Below, in pieces: positions 1 to 9,498 of a stretch of 64,000 bases of DNA. Every line of letters begins with the position of its first letter. Within the stretch, counting starts at the first letter, position 1. The stretch covers positions 124,001 to 188,000 of the forward strand of contig JBMNEQ010000002.1 of NCBI GenBank assembly GCA_050948865.1, in the 5' to 3' direction. The translations under genes and the position numbers were made by a program. This DNA comes from SKGN01 sp050948865 (GTDB lineage: Bacteria > Bacillota_I > Bacilli_A > RF39 > UBA660). The notes under the pieces are model-generated. The model saw only the letters and a list, made by a program, of their open reading frames with translations. It did no database searches and was not told where the DNA came from.

Positions 1-1584
1 GTTCAGGCTTTAAATATTAAAGTTGGTTTAAATCTTGATCCTAAAGAAGGTATTTATTCTCATGAAGAAATGTATATTAAAGCTGCTTCTTATTTAGAAC
101 AAGCTGATAATCAGACTATTCCTTTTGCTCCTTTAAATCCAAAGTTTTTAGAAACTTATTTTAAAATTTTACTTAGACCTTTAGAAGGAGTAGGAGTAGA
201 TTTCTTTTGGAATGATTATCGACCTGAAAAGGATTTATTACCTTTATGGATTTTAAATCATTATCATTTTTTAGATAGTGATCGTTTAGAAGCTAGAAGA
301 GGAATGTTACTTGGACGTAATTCTTTGATTGGCTCGCATCGTTATGGTGTTTTATATTCAGGAAATACAAAGGTTAGTTGGTCGACTTTAGGAAAATTAC
401 CTTTTTATAATTCGACTAGTTCTAATATTGGTATTTCTTGGTGGAGTCATGATATAGGGGGTCATCATTTAGGAATAGAAGATGGGGAATTATATTTACG
501 TTTTGTTCAATTGGGAACTTTTAGTCCTATTTTTCGTATTCATGTTGATCAAGGTCAATATTATAAAAGAGAACCTTGGCGTTGGAATTTACAAGTATCA
601 TCAATTATTAAAGAATATATGCAACTTCGTCATCGTTTACTTCCTTATTTATATACAGAAGCTTATAAATATCATAAAATTGGAACACCATTGATACAAC
701 CTTTATATTATAAATTTCCTCAAATATATGATGAGCCTATTTATAAAAACGAATATTATTTAGGTTCTGAATTAATGGTTTCTCCTTTAGTTTTTCCTAA
801 AGATCAAGTAATGAATCGGGTTGTTCATAAATTTTATTTACCAGCTGGAACTTGGTATGATTTTAAAACGGGTAAAAAGTTTCCTGGCAATAGAAGTTAT
901 GTTTCTTTCTTTCGAGATCAGGATTATCCTGTTTTTGCCCGGAGTGGTTCTATTATTTCTTTATCTAATGATATAGAAAGAAATAATATTAGTTCACCTA
1001 AAAATTTAGAAATTCATATTTTTCCAGGTAGAAGTAATACTTATAAATTATATGAAGATGATGGTTATACTAATTTATATAAACAAGGTTATTATTTACT
1101 TACTTCGATTGATTATAATTATCGTGAAAGTAATTATACAGTAATTATAAGGGCTTTAGAGGGTAAAAGTGGGATAGTTCCAAAAACAAGAAATTATAAA
1201 ATTCGTTTTCGAAATACTAAAAAAACAGAAGATGTTTTAGCTTATGCTAATGATAAAAAGATTGGAACCACTACTTATGTTGATGATAATGATTTTGTTA
1301 TTGAAATTAGGGATGTTCCAACTATTGGTCAGTTAGCAGTTAATTGTAAAGGTAAAGCTATTGAAATAGATGCAATTAGATTAATTAATGAAGATATTGA
1401 TGGTATTATTAGTGATTTACCAATTGAAACTAAATTGAAAGAAGAAATTTCTGATATCTTGTTTGGTAGTTTACCAATTAAGAAAAAAAGAATCGAGATT
1501 AAAAAATTAAGAAGAAAGAAAAAACTAGAAGATAAATTTGTGCGAATGTTTATTAGATTACTTGAATATGTTGAACAAATATAA
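1..1584 (+). CDS. Glycoside hydrolase family 31 (alpha-glucosidase type), 5' end outside the window
   Basis: The frame is open from the first base, so at least 527 C-terminal residues of a longer enzyme are present. GH31 enzymes hydrolyse alpha-glucosidic bonds with two Asp residues. The likely nucleophile lies in VDFFWND (codon 214-216) and the likely acid/base in WWSHDIGGH (codon 451-453), both GH31 signatures. Downstream sequence fits the beta-sandwich C-terminal domains (ARSGSIISL, YEDDG). The last ~75 residues form a Lys/Arg-rich extension that I do not recognise. No signal peptide can be judged because the N-terminus is missing. Substrate is unknown; a maltose or isomaltose type is inference. 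A terminator follows. Confidence 0.9.
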   Translation, partial: VQALNIKVGLNLDPKEGIYSHEEMYIKAASYLEQADNQTIPFAPLNPKFLETYFKILLRPLEGVGVDFFWNDYRPEKDLLPLWILNHYHFLDSDRLEARRGMLLGRNSLIGSHRYGVLYSGNTKVSWSTLGKLPFYNSTSSNIGISWWSHDIGGHHLGIEDGELYLRFVQLGTFSPIFRIHVDQGQYYKREPWRWNLQVSSIIKEYMQLRHRLLPYLYTEAYKYHKIGTPLIQPLYYKFPQIYDEPIYKNEYYLGSELMVSPLVFPKDQVMNRVVHKFYLPAGTWYDFKTGKKFPGNRSYVSFFRDQDYPVFARSGSIISLSNDIERNNISSPKNLEIHIFPGRSNTYKLYEDDGYTNLYKQGYYLLTSIDYNYRESNYTVIIRALEGKSGIVPKTRNYKIRFRNTKKTEDVLAYANDKKIGTTTYVDDNDFVIEIRDVPTIGQLAVNCKGKAIEIDAIRLINEDIDGIISDLPIETKLKEEISDILFGSLPIKKKRIEIKKLRRKKKLEDKFVRMFIRLLEYVEQI

Positions 1585-1587
1585 TAA

Positions 1588-1614
1588 AAGAAGTTAAATA
1601 AAACTTCTTTTTAT
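1588..1614 (+). terminator. Rho-independent terminator after the GH31 gene
   Basis: The 8-bp stem AAGAAGTT (1588-1595) pairs with AACTTCTT (1602-1609) and is followed by a T-rich tract. It directly follows the stop codon. Confidence 0.75.
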
Positions 1615-1626
1615 TTTGGCATTTTT

Positions 1627-1703
1627 TACCAACTAAAACAGCTTGTAAAACCTTGACATACAACGTTTTAGGTGCTATCTTTAAAGTAGGAGGAATTAAG
1701 GAT
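1627..1703 (+). promoter_or_regulatory. Promoter block of a pilin-like gene, conserved with 24891-24965
   Basis: TTGACA (1653-1658), a 17-nt spacer and TATCTT (1676-1681) preceded by TG make a near-consensus sigma-A promoter. The predicted transcript start falls almost on the AGGAGG ribosome site (1688-1693), so the leader is only about 15 nt. The -35, spacer end, -10, RBS and an ACCAAC-AAAA patch upstream of -35 recur almost unchanged before the pilin-like gene at 24966. That extent of conservation exceeds ordinary promoter similarity. Confidence 0.7.
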
Positions 1704-3248
1704 ATGAGTAGTATATTTAAGACAAAAAAACAAGGTTTTACATTAATAGAATTACTCGCGGTCATAGTTATTTTGGCAATTATTTTAGCTATAGCTGTCC
1801 CTTCTATAACTAGTTTAATTGAGAATCAAAAAATTTTGGCTTTAGAAATAGACGCTAAAATGTTATTTAAAGCGATGGATTATAAAAGTGCTGAAGATAC
1901 TAGTTTTGATCCAATAAGTTTAAATGAAGCAAATATTCAACAAATGCTTAATGTTTCTGCTTCTAATTATGATAGTTTAGAGGTAACTAAATTAGGGGAA
2001 GATGAATATTTTATTTTTATCAAAGGAAAAGATAAATGGGAAGGATTAAAGGCTTGTGGAACACCTAAAGATATAACAGTAGGAAAAGGGGAAGATTTTC
2101 CATTAATATGTAAAATATATGAAGATTTAGAATATAAAAATGGCAGTAGTTATTATGTGGGGGGAGATCCTAATAATTGGATCGAATTTGGTGAAGAAGA
2201 TGGGATTCCTTTATTATGGAGGATTATTAAAAGGGATCATGAAGGTATAAAAATAATCTATGAAGGAAAAAAGAATAATGGTAATCAACCAATAGAAAAT
2301 GGCCGGGTTAAAATAGATGGCAAATATTCAGTCTATTGGGATGAAAATAATAATAATAAGTGGAATGAATCAGCAAGTATAAAAGAAACATTAGATTCTT
2401 GGTATACTGGTTTATCGATAAACAATAAATATATAAATCCAATTAAATGGTGTATAGGGGCTTTTCCAAATGATTCAGATATTAATCAAATAAGAAATTA
2501 TCAATGTAAAAGTAATACTTTTGGTAATTTATTTAGTGATAGGGAATTAAGTTTATGTGAAATTGATGAAAGTGAACTAGTTTCATTTGATTTAGATGAT
2601 CGGTTTTTTGATGGAAAAACTAACACTGTTTCTCCTATTGGGATGATAAATGTTTTAGATTATTTATCAACTTCATCATCATTGGAATGTCTAGTCCATT
2701 ATTCTGTTGAATGTGGAAAACTTGATAATGAAGAAAGTATAAACTTTTTATATAAACCTTATATGTATTGGACAATGAATGCTAATGGTGATGATAATAA
2801 TAGTGTATATATTATTGATGATGAAGGAGAGGTAGGAGTGGGATGTTATGGAACAGAAGAGTGTTTAATAAAGGAGAAGTTTATTTATATGGTTAATGAA
2901 AATTGTAGTTATCATTTTAATTGTTTTAAAGGTTATATAGATAATAATAATGAGTTTAAAATGGAACCCAGAATCTATAGTCTTGCTCACCCTGGTTTTA
3001 GTGGAGCTGTTGTTACTATAATACCTAAAAATGATTTTACCATTAAAGGGTGGTCAGCTTTATATAAAGATGAAAAGGTTTTTAGCAAAAGTTTATTCTA
3101 TAGTTCTCTTAATTTAGAAGCACAACCTCTAGAGGGGCAAACTATTGGAGATGCCTATTTTAATGTTCGTCCTGTTTTAAATTTAAAAAACAATATTATT
3201 TATGATAGTGGAACAGGAAAATTAACAAAGCCTTATAAAATTAAATAA
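1704..3248 (+). CDS. Type IV pilin-like surface protein with a large C-terminal head
   Basis: The 514-residue product begins with a class III (prepilin) signal, KKQGFTLIELLAVIVILAI, with the Gly|Phe cleavage site and Glu at mature +5. It is expected to be processed by a prepilin peptidase and held by its N-terminal helix. Residues ~20-125 match the stem of the pilin-like genes at 24966 and 26021, including GKDKWEGL-ACGT. The head differs: SYYVGGDPNNWIEFG, LLWRII and a C-terminal VRPVLNL-SGTGK-PYKI segment resemble the DUF6273-like heads of other Firmicutes pilin-like proteins. ATG 1704 is chosen for its AGGAGG at good spacing; an upstream in-frame start would sit on the -35 box. Ligand and function are unknown. 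Confidence 0.8.
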   Translation: MSSIFKTKKQGFTLIELLAVIVILAIILAIAVPSITSLIENQKILALEIDAKMLFKAMDYKSAEDTSFDPISLNEANIQQMLNVSASNYDSLEVTKLGEDEYFIFIKGKDKWEGLKACGTPKDITVGKGEDFPLICKIYEDLEYKNGSSYYVGGDPNNWIEFGEEDGIPLLWRIIKRDHEGIKIIYEGKKNNGNQPIENGRVKIDGKYSVYWDENNNNKWNESASIKETLDSWYTGLSINNKYINPIKWCIGAFPNDSDINQIRNYQCKSNTFGNLFSDRELSLCEIDESELVSFDLDDRFFDGKTNTVSPIGMINVLDYLSTSSSLECLVHYSVECGKLDNEESINFLYKPYMYWTMNANGDDNNSVYIIDDEGEVGVGCYGTEECLIKEKFIYMVNENCSYHFNCFKGYIDNNNEFKMEPRIYSLAHPGFSGAVVTIIPKNDFTIKGWSALYKDEKVFSKSLFYSSLNLEAQPLEGQTIGDAYFNVRPVLNLKNNIIYDSGTGKLTKPYKIK

Positions 3249-3284
3249 AAAGAGGTTAAGTAATAAAGATTAACCTCTTTTTTA
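3249..3284 (+). terminator. Rho-independent terminator after the pilin-like gene
   Basis: AAGAGGTTAA (3250-3259) pairs with TTAACCTCTT (3270-3279), followed by a T run. Confidence 0.8.
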
Positions 3285-3370
3285 AATGCGAAAGAAACTT
3301 CAACTTTCAATGAATTATTATTTAAAATATGCTATACTTTAGATAACTTCTTAAAGGTGGGATGGATAAT

Positions 3371-3724
3371 ATGGAATGGTTTTTACTATTTATTTTTTAT
3401 TTTATTTTTTGTTTTATTTTTTATCAAATTTATTACTGGATTAGGAGAAAAAAAGAAGAACGGTTATTAAAAATGCCGGAATTAACTTATTTAGTTAATA
3501 TATATAAACTAGATATTAAGAAAATTGGTTTAAGGAAGTTATTAAATATATTCTCTTTATTTAATGCTTTAATATTATCACTATCTTTATTTATATTTAG
3601 ATTGTTTGGTATTAGTTTAATAACTTTATTAATGGCTTTTATTTTAATTTCTATTTTAATTGTGATTACTTATCATTTTATTGGAAGGTTTTATCAAAAG
3701 AAAGGAATGATTAAAGATGTATAA
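3371..3724 (+). CDS. Small membrane protein upstream of leuS, unknown function
   Basis: The 117-residue product has an N-terminal hydrophobic segment (FIFYFIFCFIFYQIYYWI), a basic cytoplasmic stretch, then two more hydrophobic segments (residues ~62-105). ATG 3371 is preferred over ATG 3362 because AGGTGG (3355-3360) lies 10 nt from it and only 1 nt from the other. A TATACT -10-like box is at 3333-3338. It overlaps leuS by 8 nt and is probably co-transcribed. I do not recognise a family. Confidence 0.65.
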   Translation: MEWFLLFIFYFIFCFIFYQIYYWIRRKKEERLLKMPELTYLVNIYKLDIKKIGLRKLLNIFSLFNALILSLSLFIFRLFGISLITLLMAFILISILIVITYHFIGRFYQKKGMIKDV

Positions 3725-6545
3725 TTATAAAGATATAGAAAAAAAATGGCAAGATTATTGGTTAAGAAATAAAAGTTTTCAAGCGGTAACTAATGATCAA
3801 AGGGAAAAATATTATATTTTAATTGAATTTCCATATCCTTCTGGAACAGGTCTTCATATTGGGCATCCTAGAAGTTATACGGCACTTGATGTTTTAGCGA
3901 GAAAAAGAAGAATGGAAGGATATAATGTTTTATTTCCTATAGGTTTTGATGCTTTTGGGTTACCGGCTGAGAACTATGCGATTTTAAATAAAATACATCC
4001 TAAAGAGGCAGTTAAAGAAAATATTAAAGTTTTTAAAAAACAATTACAGCTGTTAGGTATTTCTTTTGATTGGGACCGAGAATTAGCGACTACTGATCCT
4101 GAGTATGTAAAATGGACGCAGTGGCAATTTTTAAAGTTTTATGAGCATGGTCTTGCTTATAAAGATAAAAAACTTATTAATTGGTGTCTTTCTTGTAAAA
4201 CAGGTTTAGCGAATGAAGAAGTAGAAGGTGGTCGTTGTGAACGTTGTGGTGGGGAAATAGTTAGAAAAGAAAAAGAACAATGGATGTTAAAAATGAAATC
4301 TTATGCTGATAAATTAATTTTGGGATTAGAAGAAACTAATTTTGTTGATCGGGTTAAAACTGCTCAAATTAATTGGATTGGAAAAAGTGAAGGTGCACAT
4401 ATTGACTTTCCAATTAAAGGAACTAAAGAAAAATTAAAGGTTTATACTACTAGGCCAGATACTATTTATGGTGTTACTTTTATGGTTTTAGCTCCTGAAC
4501 ATCCATATTTAGAGAAATTTAAAGCTAAAATTAAAAATCAAGAAGAAATAAAGAAGTATCAAGAAAGAGCCACGAGAAAATCAGAGTTTGAAAGATTAGA
4601 ATTAAATAAAGAAAAAACAGGGGTAAAAATTGAAGGTTTAACAGTTGTTAATCCTGTTACAAAAAAAGAAATTCCTCTTTGGATCTCTGATTACGTTATG
4701 ATGGGTTATGGAACAGGAGCGATTATGGCGGTTCCTGCTCATGATGATCGGGATTATGATTTTGCTTTTAAATATAATATTCCTATTATTCAAGTTATTG
4801 CTGAAAGAACTGGTCAAGTTAGAGAAAATGAAAAAAGTAAAAATAGTATTATTGCGGTTTTATATGATGCTAAAAACAATCAATATTTAACTTTAAATTG
4901 GGGAGATAAAGGGGGAAGATTGTTTATTGGTGGTTCAGTAAAAGATAATGAAACTAATTTAGAATGTGCTTTAAGAGAGATAAAAGAAGAAACAGGATAT
5001 TCAGATGTTAAATTAATAAGAGAATCTTTTTTGATTGATCATCATTATTATGCCTATAATAAAAAAACTGCTTATAATGTTAAGATGACGGGTTTTTTAT
5101 TTGAGTTAAATTCTTCTAAACAAGAAGAATTAAACTTAGATAGTGATGAAATTAATAATTTTAAAATTGAATGGGTTAAAGAAGAAATAATTAAAAAAGA
5201 AGTAGTTGATGAAGGTCATGGTTTATTATTTAAAAATTTATTAAATAAAAGACCGCATATTAATGAAGGAACAATGATTAATTCTGGTATTTTAAATGGT
5301 ATAAAAGAAGAAAAAGAAGCAATTAGGGTTATGATAGAGTATTTAGTAAAGAATAATTTAGGGGAAAAAGCGACTAATTATCGTTTGCAGGATTGGGTTT
5401 TTTCTCGTCAAAGATTTTGGGGGGAACCAATTCCGATGATTTATTGTTCTAATTGTGGTTATGTTCCAGTTCCAGAAAAGGATTTACCAGTTTTATTACC
5501 GGATATTCCGATGTATGAACCTACTGATGATGGGGAAAGCCCTTTAGCGAACATTCCTGAGTGGTATAAGGTTCCTTGTCCTAAATGTGGTAAAGAAGCA
5601 AGGAGGGAAACAGATACTATGCCTAATTGGGCGGGTTCATCATGGTATTGGCTTCGTTATATGGATCCTAATAATAAGAAAGAATTTGTTAGTCAAGAAG
5701 CTTTAAATTATTGGGGTAAAGTAGATTGGTATAATGGGGGAATGGAACATGCAACAAGGCATTTACTTTATGCTCGATTTTGGCATCGTTTCCTTTATGA
5801 TATAGGTTTAGTTCCAACTAAAGAGCCATTTCAAAAAAGAACAGCTCATGGTATGGTCCTAGGTGAAGATGGGGAAAAGATGAGTAAATCTAGAGGAAAT
5901 ATTATTAATCCTAATGATATTATTTTAGAATATGGAACTGATGTTCTTCGGACCTATGAATTATTTATGGGAGATTATGAATCAGATACTGCTTGGAGTA
6001 ATAATGGTTTAAAAGGATGTAAACGTTTTTTAGATCGTCTTTGGAAGATTAAAGATAAAGTTCAAGAGGGTGATTTATATTCATCTGATTTAGAAAGTAT
6101 TATTCATCAAACAATAAAAAAGGTTAGTCATGATATTGAAGAAATGAAATATAATACAGCTGTTTCTGCTATAATGATTCTTTTAAATGAATATGAAAAG
6201 AAAGATTTTATAACAAAGGCAGACTTAAGAATATTATTATTATTATTAAATCCTATTGCCCCTCATATAACAGAAGAAATTAATGAATTAAAAGAATTAG
6301 GAGAACCATTTTGTGAAAGTTCTTGGATTTCTTATGATGAAGAAAAAACAATTCCCGATCAATATCAAATGGTTGTGCAAATAAATGGTAAGGTTCGGGC
6401 TAAAATAGATGTTTTAGTAAATACTAAGGAAGATGAAATGAAAGAATTAGCTTTTCAAGAGGAAAATGTTCTTCGTTATACCAAAGGTAAAGAAATTAAA
6501 AAGGTTATTGTTATACCAAATAAATTAATAAATATAGTTCTTTAG
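3717..6545 (+). CDS. leuS: Leucyl-tRNA synthetase with an inserted Nudix domain
   Basis: Class I synthetase charging tRNA-Leu in the cytoplasm. HIGH is at residues 47-50, KMSKS at 721-725, and a C-terminal anticodon-binding domain ends in VQINGKVRAKI. The CP1 editing domain is present (TTRPDTIYG, GTGAIMAVPAHDDRD). At 942 residues it is longer than the common ~800-880. The extra ~145 residues (about 367-512) sit between IPIIQVIAERTG and GTMINSG and contain a full Nudix box: GG(S)-x5-E-x7-REIKEETG, residues ~405-428. The frame is continuous and flanking LeuRS motifs are intact, so it reads as a real domain insertion. Nudix enzymes cleave nucleoside-diphosphate-linked compounds; its role here is unknown. 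Confidence 0.93.
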   Translation: MYNYKDIEKKWQDYWLRNKSFQAVTNDQREKYYILIEFPYPSGTGLHIGHPRSYTALDVLARKRRMEGYNVLFPIGFDAFGLPAENYAILNKIHPKEAVKENIKVFKKQLQLLGISFDWDRELATTDPEYVKWTQWQFLKFYEHGLAYKDKKLINWCLSCKTGLANEEVEGGRCERCGGEIVRKEKEQWMLKMKSYADKLILGLEETNFVDRVKTAQINWIGKSEGAHIDFPIKGTKEKLKVYTTRPDTIYGVTFMVLAPEHPYLEKFKAKIKNQEEIKKYQERATRKSEFERLELNKEKTGVKIEGLTVVNPVTKKEIPLWISDYVMMGYGTGAIMAVPAHDDRDYDFAFKYNIPIIQVIAERTGQVRENEKSKNSIIAVLYDAKNNQYLTLNWGDKGGRLFIGGSVKDNETNLECALREIKEETGYSDVKLIRESFLIDHHYYAYNKKTAYNVKMTGFLFELNSSKQEELNLDSDEINNFKIEWVKEEIIKKEVVDEGHGLLFKNLLNKRPHINEGTMINSGILNGIKEEKEAIRVMIEYLVKNNLGEKATNYRLQDWVFSRQRFWGEPIPMIYCSNCGYVPVPEKDLPVLLPDIPMYEPTDDGESPLANIPEWYKVPCPKCGKEARRETDTMPNWAGSSWYWLRYMDPNNKKEFVSQEALNYWGKVDWYNGGMEHATRHLLYARFWHRFLYDIGLVPTKEPFQKRTAHGMVLGEDGEKMSKSRGNIINPNDIILEYGTDVLRTYELFMGDYESDTAWSNNGLKGCKRFLDRLWKIKDKVQEGDLYSSDLESIIHQTIKKVSHDIEEMKYNTAVSAIMILLNEYEKKDFITKADLRILLLLLNPIAPHITEEINELKELGEPFCESSWISYDEEKTIPDQYQMVVQINGKVRAKIDVLVNTKEDEMKELAFQEENVLRYTKGKEIKKVIVIPNKLINIVL

Positions 6546-6572
6546 TAATTAAAGTTGTGGGGAAGTGATAAC

Positions 6573-8219
6573 ATGAAGAAAAATGCTTTTATTCAAGGAG
6601 CAATGATTGCCACTTTAGGTATTTTTATAAGTAAAATGTTGGGAATTCTTTATGTAATTCCTTTTTACGCTATAATTGGTGTTCAAGGAGGAGCATTATA
6701 TAGTTATGGATATTCTATTTATAATTTGTTTTTAAGTTTTTCTACAGTAGGTATTCCTTTAGCAATCAGTAAACTAACTAGTGAGTATGATTCTTTAGGT
6801 AATGATTATTTAAAAGAAAAAACCTTTTCTTTAGCCAAAAGATTATTATTTTCTTTTAGTTTTGTTTGCTTTTTAATTTTAATTATTTTTGCTCCTTCTA
6901 TTGCTTATCTTTTTTTAGGTGATATAAAAGGTGGAAATACTATTGAAGATGTTACTTTAATTATTAGAGTTGTTTCTTTTGCTTTATTAATGGTTCCTCT
7001 TTTAAGTGTTACTAGAGGTTATGTTCAAGGGCATAAATATATTGCTAGTTCTTCTTTTAGTCAAATAATAGAACAAATAGTTCGGGTTTCTATCGTTTTA
7101 TTAGGTAGTTATCTAACGGTTGTGGTTTTGGGATTAAGTATTAAAGTAGGGGTGGCAGTAGCAGTTTCTGGTGCCTTATTTGGAGGAATAGTTGCTTATT
7201 TATATTTACAAAGAAAGATCACTTTCCATAAAACTGCTTTTAAAAGTAATTTTCTAAAACCAAGAGCATTAGCTAAATTAACAGATAAAGAAATTATGAT
7301 TAAGGTTTTAACTTATTCTTTTCCTTTTGTGATCATTGGTTTGGTTAATTCTTTATATAATTTTGTTGATTTATCAACTATTGTTAAAACAATGGTAAAG
7401 GAATTAAATTATAATGTTGAAGAAGCAGAATCAATAATTGGTATTTTATCAACTTGGGGTTCTAAATTAAATATGATTATTATTGCTGTTGGAATGGGCT
7501 TAACTACTAGTTTATTGCCAAATATTACAGAACATTTTGTTTCTAAAGATGATCTTAAATTAAAAAGAACCATTAATAAATCTTTACAAGTTTTATTATA
7601 TGTAACTATTCCGATGACTTTAGGACTTAGTTTTTTAACACCACTAGTTTGGACTGTATTTTATGGTTATAATGAATTAGGAATTACTATTTTTAGTTAT
7701 TCTGTCTTTATGGCTTTATTTTTAGTAATAATGTCAACATTAAATATTACTTTTCAAGCTTTAAATGAACCTAAAAAAATGTTAACCTTTTTAATAACTG
7801 GAATAATGATTAAAATTATTTTTAATATCCCTTTAATGAAAGCTTTTCATAGTTATGGTTTTCATGCTGCTTATGGGGCAGTTACAGCTACTATCTTGGG
7901 ATTAATAACCGCTAGTGTTTTAATCTTAATCACTATTCAAAGAAAATATAAAATTAATTATGAAGAAACATTTAATCGCTTATTAGATATCCTTTTAGCT
8001 ACCTTTGTTATGGTTTTTATTCTTTTATTATTACAATTTATAATTCCTCTTAATACTACTAATCGTCTTTTAGCTATTCTTTTAACAGGAGGTTATTCTT
8101 TAATTGGAATAAGTATTTATCTTTATTTAACAATTAAAGGTGGAGTCTTTGATAATATTTTTGGAAGAGGTTATTTTAAATATTTACTAAATAAAATAAG
8201 GAGATGGAAAAATGATTAA
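6573..8219 (+). CDS. MurJ/YtgP/SpoVB-like polysaccharide or lipid II flippase
   Basis: A 548-residue MOP-superfamily membrane protein with about 14 hydrophobic segments. The N-terminus (FIQGAMIATLGIFISKMLG, then YNLFLSFSTVGIPLAISKL) is typical of the YtgP/SpoVB group, which moves lipid-linked wall precursors across the membrane. ATG 6573 is chosen for the GGGGAAGTGA upstream; the longer TTG-started frame would place the RBS inside the gene. It heads an envelope operon and overlaps the FemABX gene by 8 nt, which supports a lipid II flippase role. SpoVB-type sporulation use is an alternative. Confidence 0.85.
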   Translation: MKKNAFIQGAMIATLGIFISKMLGILYVIPFYAIIGVQGGALYSYGYSIYNLFLSFSTVGIPLAISKLTSEYDSLGNDYLKEKTFSLAKRLLFSFSFVCFLILIIFAPSIAYLFLGDIKGGNTIEDVTLIIRVVSFALLMVPLLSVTRGYVQGHKYIASSSFSQIIEQIVRVSIVLLGSYLTVVVLGLSIKVGVAVAVSGALFGGIVAYLYLQRKITFHKTAFKSNFLKPRALAKLTDKEIMIKVLTYSFPFVIIGLVNSLYNFVDLSTIVKTMVKELNYNVEEAESIIGILSTWGSKLNMIIIAVGMGLTTSLLPNITEHFVSKDDLKLKRTINKSLQVLLYVTIPMTLGLSFLTPLVWTVFYGYNELGITIFSYSVFMALFLVIMSTLNITFQALNEPKKMLTFLITGIMIKIIFNIPLMKAFHSYGFHAAYGAVTATILGLITASVLILITIQRKYKINYEETFNRLLDILLATFVMVFILLLLQFIIPLNTTNRLLAILLTGGYSLIGISIYLYLTIKGGVFDNIFGRGYFKYLLNKIRRWKND

Positions 8220-9498
8220 ATTTGTAACTAATTTAAAAGAGAAAGAATTTTCTTTATTTGTTGATAATCATCCTAGTAAAGCTCATTTTTTACAATCACC
8301 TTTATGGGGTGAAATTAATAAGGAGAGAAAATTTTTTCCTCATTATGTTGGTTTAAAGAAGGATAATCAACTAATCGCGACAGCTTTAATTTTAGAAAAA
8401 AGATTGTATTTTGGGTATTGTTATTTTTATATTCCCAGGGGTTATGTTCTTGATTATTCAGATAAAGAAGTAATAAAGATATTTACTGAATATTTAAAAG
8501 TTTATGCTAAAAAAAATAAAGCACTCTTTATAAAAATGGATCCTGATATAAAATTACATTCACTTAATAAAGAAGGAATTCCTTTAAAAGAAGAACCGAA
8601 TAATTATGCTCTTGTTAAATATTTAGAATCATTAGGTTTTCAACATCAAGGTTATAATTTAAATTTTGAAGGCAGTCAACCTCGTTATACATTTAGAATT
8701 GATTTAACTAAAAAGTGGAAGGAAATAATTGAAGGTTTTTCTAATACTACTAAACAAAGAATAAAAAAGGCCTTGGAATATGAAATAGAGGTATTAGAAG
8801 GGACAGAAAAGGAACTTCCTGAGTTTTTTCGTTTAGTTTTTCAAACAGAAGAAAGAAAACAAATATATCAACATGATTACCACTTTTATCAAAAATTATA
8901 TAGACATTTTCTTCAAGAAGATAAAGTAAAGTTGTTTTTAGGACGACTTTATCCTGATAAAATCATTAAGAACTTAGAAAAAGAGAAAGAAATTACAGAA
9001 AAGGAATTAGAGAAAATAAATAATTCTAAAGAAACTAAGAAAAAGAAGAAGTTTCAAGAAGTTAAAAATAAATTAATAAAAATAGATAGTGATTTAAAAT
9101 TCTTTTTACCTTATAAAGATAAATATCCTAAAGGTTTATTTATCAGTGCTCAATTGATTGTTTATTATGGGGATAAAGGTTGGGTTTTATATGCTGGTAA
9201 TGATTATAAATTTAGCAGAACTTACGCGAATTATTTAGTTTATCAAAATCATATTGAAGAAGCTTATCAAAGAAAAGTTAAAATTTATGATCAGTTTGGA
9301 ACGGTTGGTGATTTAAGAGATGATAATCCTTTAAAAGGGTTACATGAATTTAAACGAAAATTTGGTGGAGAATATATAGAATTTATTGGGGAATTTGATT
9401 TAATAATTAATAAATTTTTATATTATATATTTATTTATTTAATTCCCTTTTATAGAAAAATAAAAAGAAGAATAATTATAAGGAGAATTAAAAAATGA
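8212..9498 (+). CDS. FemABX-family peptidyltransferase (peptidoglycan cross-bridge)
   Basis: This 428-residue protein belongs to the Fem family of double GNAT-fold enzymes, which use aminoacyl-tRNA to add residues to the lipid II stem peptide. Support: FLQSPLWGEINKER at the N-terminus, FSNTTKQRIKKALE, and a charged coiled-coil arm at residues ~250-300 (the seryl-tRNA-synthetase-like arm of FemA/MurM), followed by the second GNAT half ending in FKRKFGGEYIEFIGEFDL. The C-terminus is hydrophobic then very basic, suggesting membrane contact. It sits between a flippase and a D-aspartate-ligase-like gene, overlapping the latter by 4 nt. The added amino acid cannot be read from sequence. Confidence 0.88.
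   Translation: MIKFVTNLKEKEFSLFVDNHPSKAHFLQSPLWGEINKERKFFPHYVGLKKDNQLIATALILEKRLYFGYCYFYIPRGYVLDYSDKEVIKIFTEYLKVYAKKNKALFIKMDPDIKLHSLNKEGIPLKEEPNNYALVKYLESLGFQHQGYNLNFEGSQPRYTFRIDLTKKWKEIIEGFSNTTKQRIKKALEYEIEVLEGTEKELPEFFRLVFQTEERKQIYQHDYHFYQKLYRHFLQEDKVKLFLGRLYPDKIIKNLEKEKEITEKELEKINNSKETKKKKKFQEVKNKLIKIDSDLKFFLPYKDKYPKGLFISAQLIVYYGDKGWVLYAGNDYKFSRTYANYLVYQNHIEEAYQRKVKIYDQFGTVGDLRDDNPLKGLHEFKRKFGGEYIEFIGEFDLIINKFLYYIFIYLIPFYRKIKRRIIIRRIKK

Noticed and set aside
6555..6572. Longer start (TTG) of the flippase gene
   Set aside because: The extension would contain the GGGGAAG ribosome site; ATG 6573 has correct spacing.
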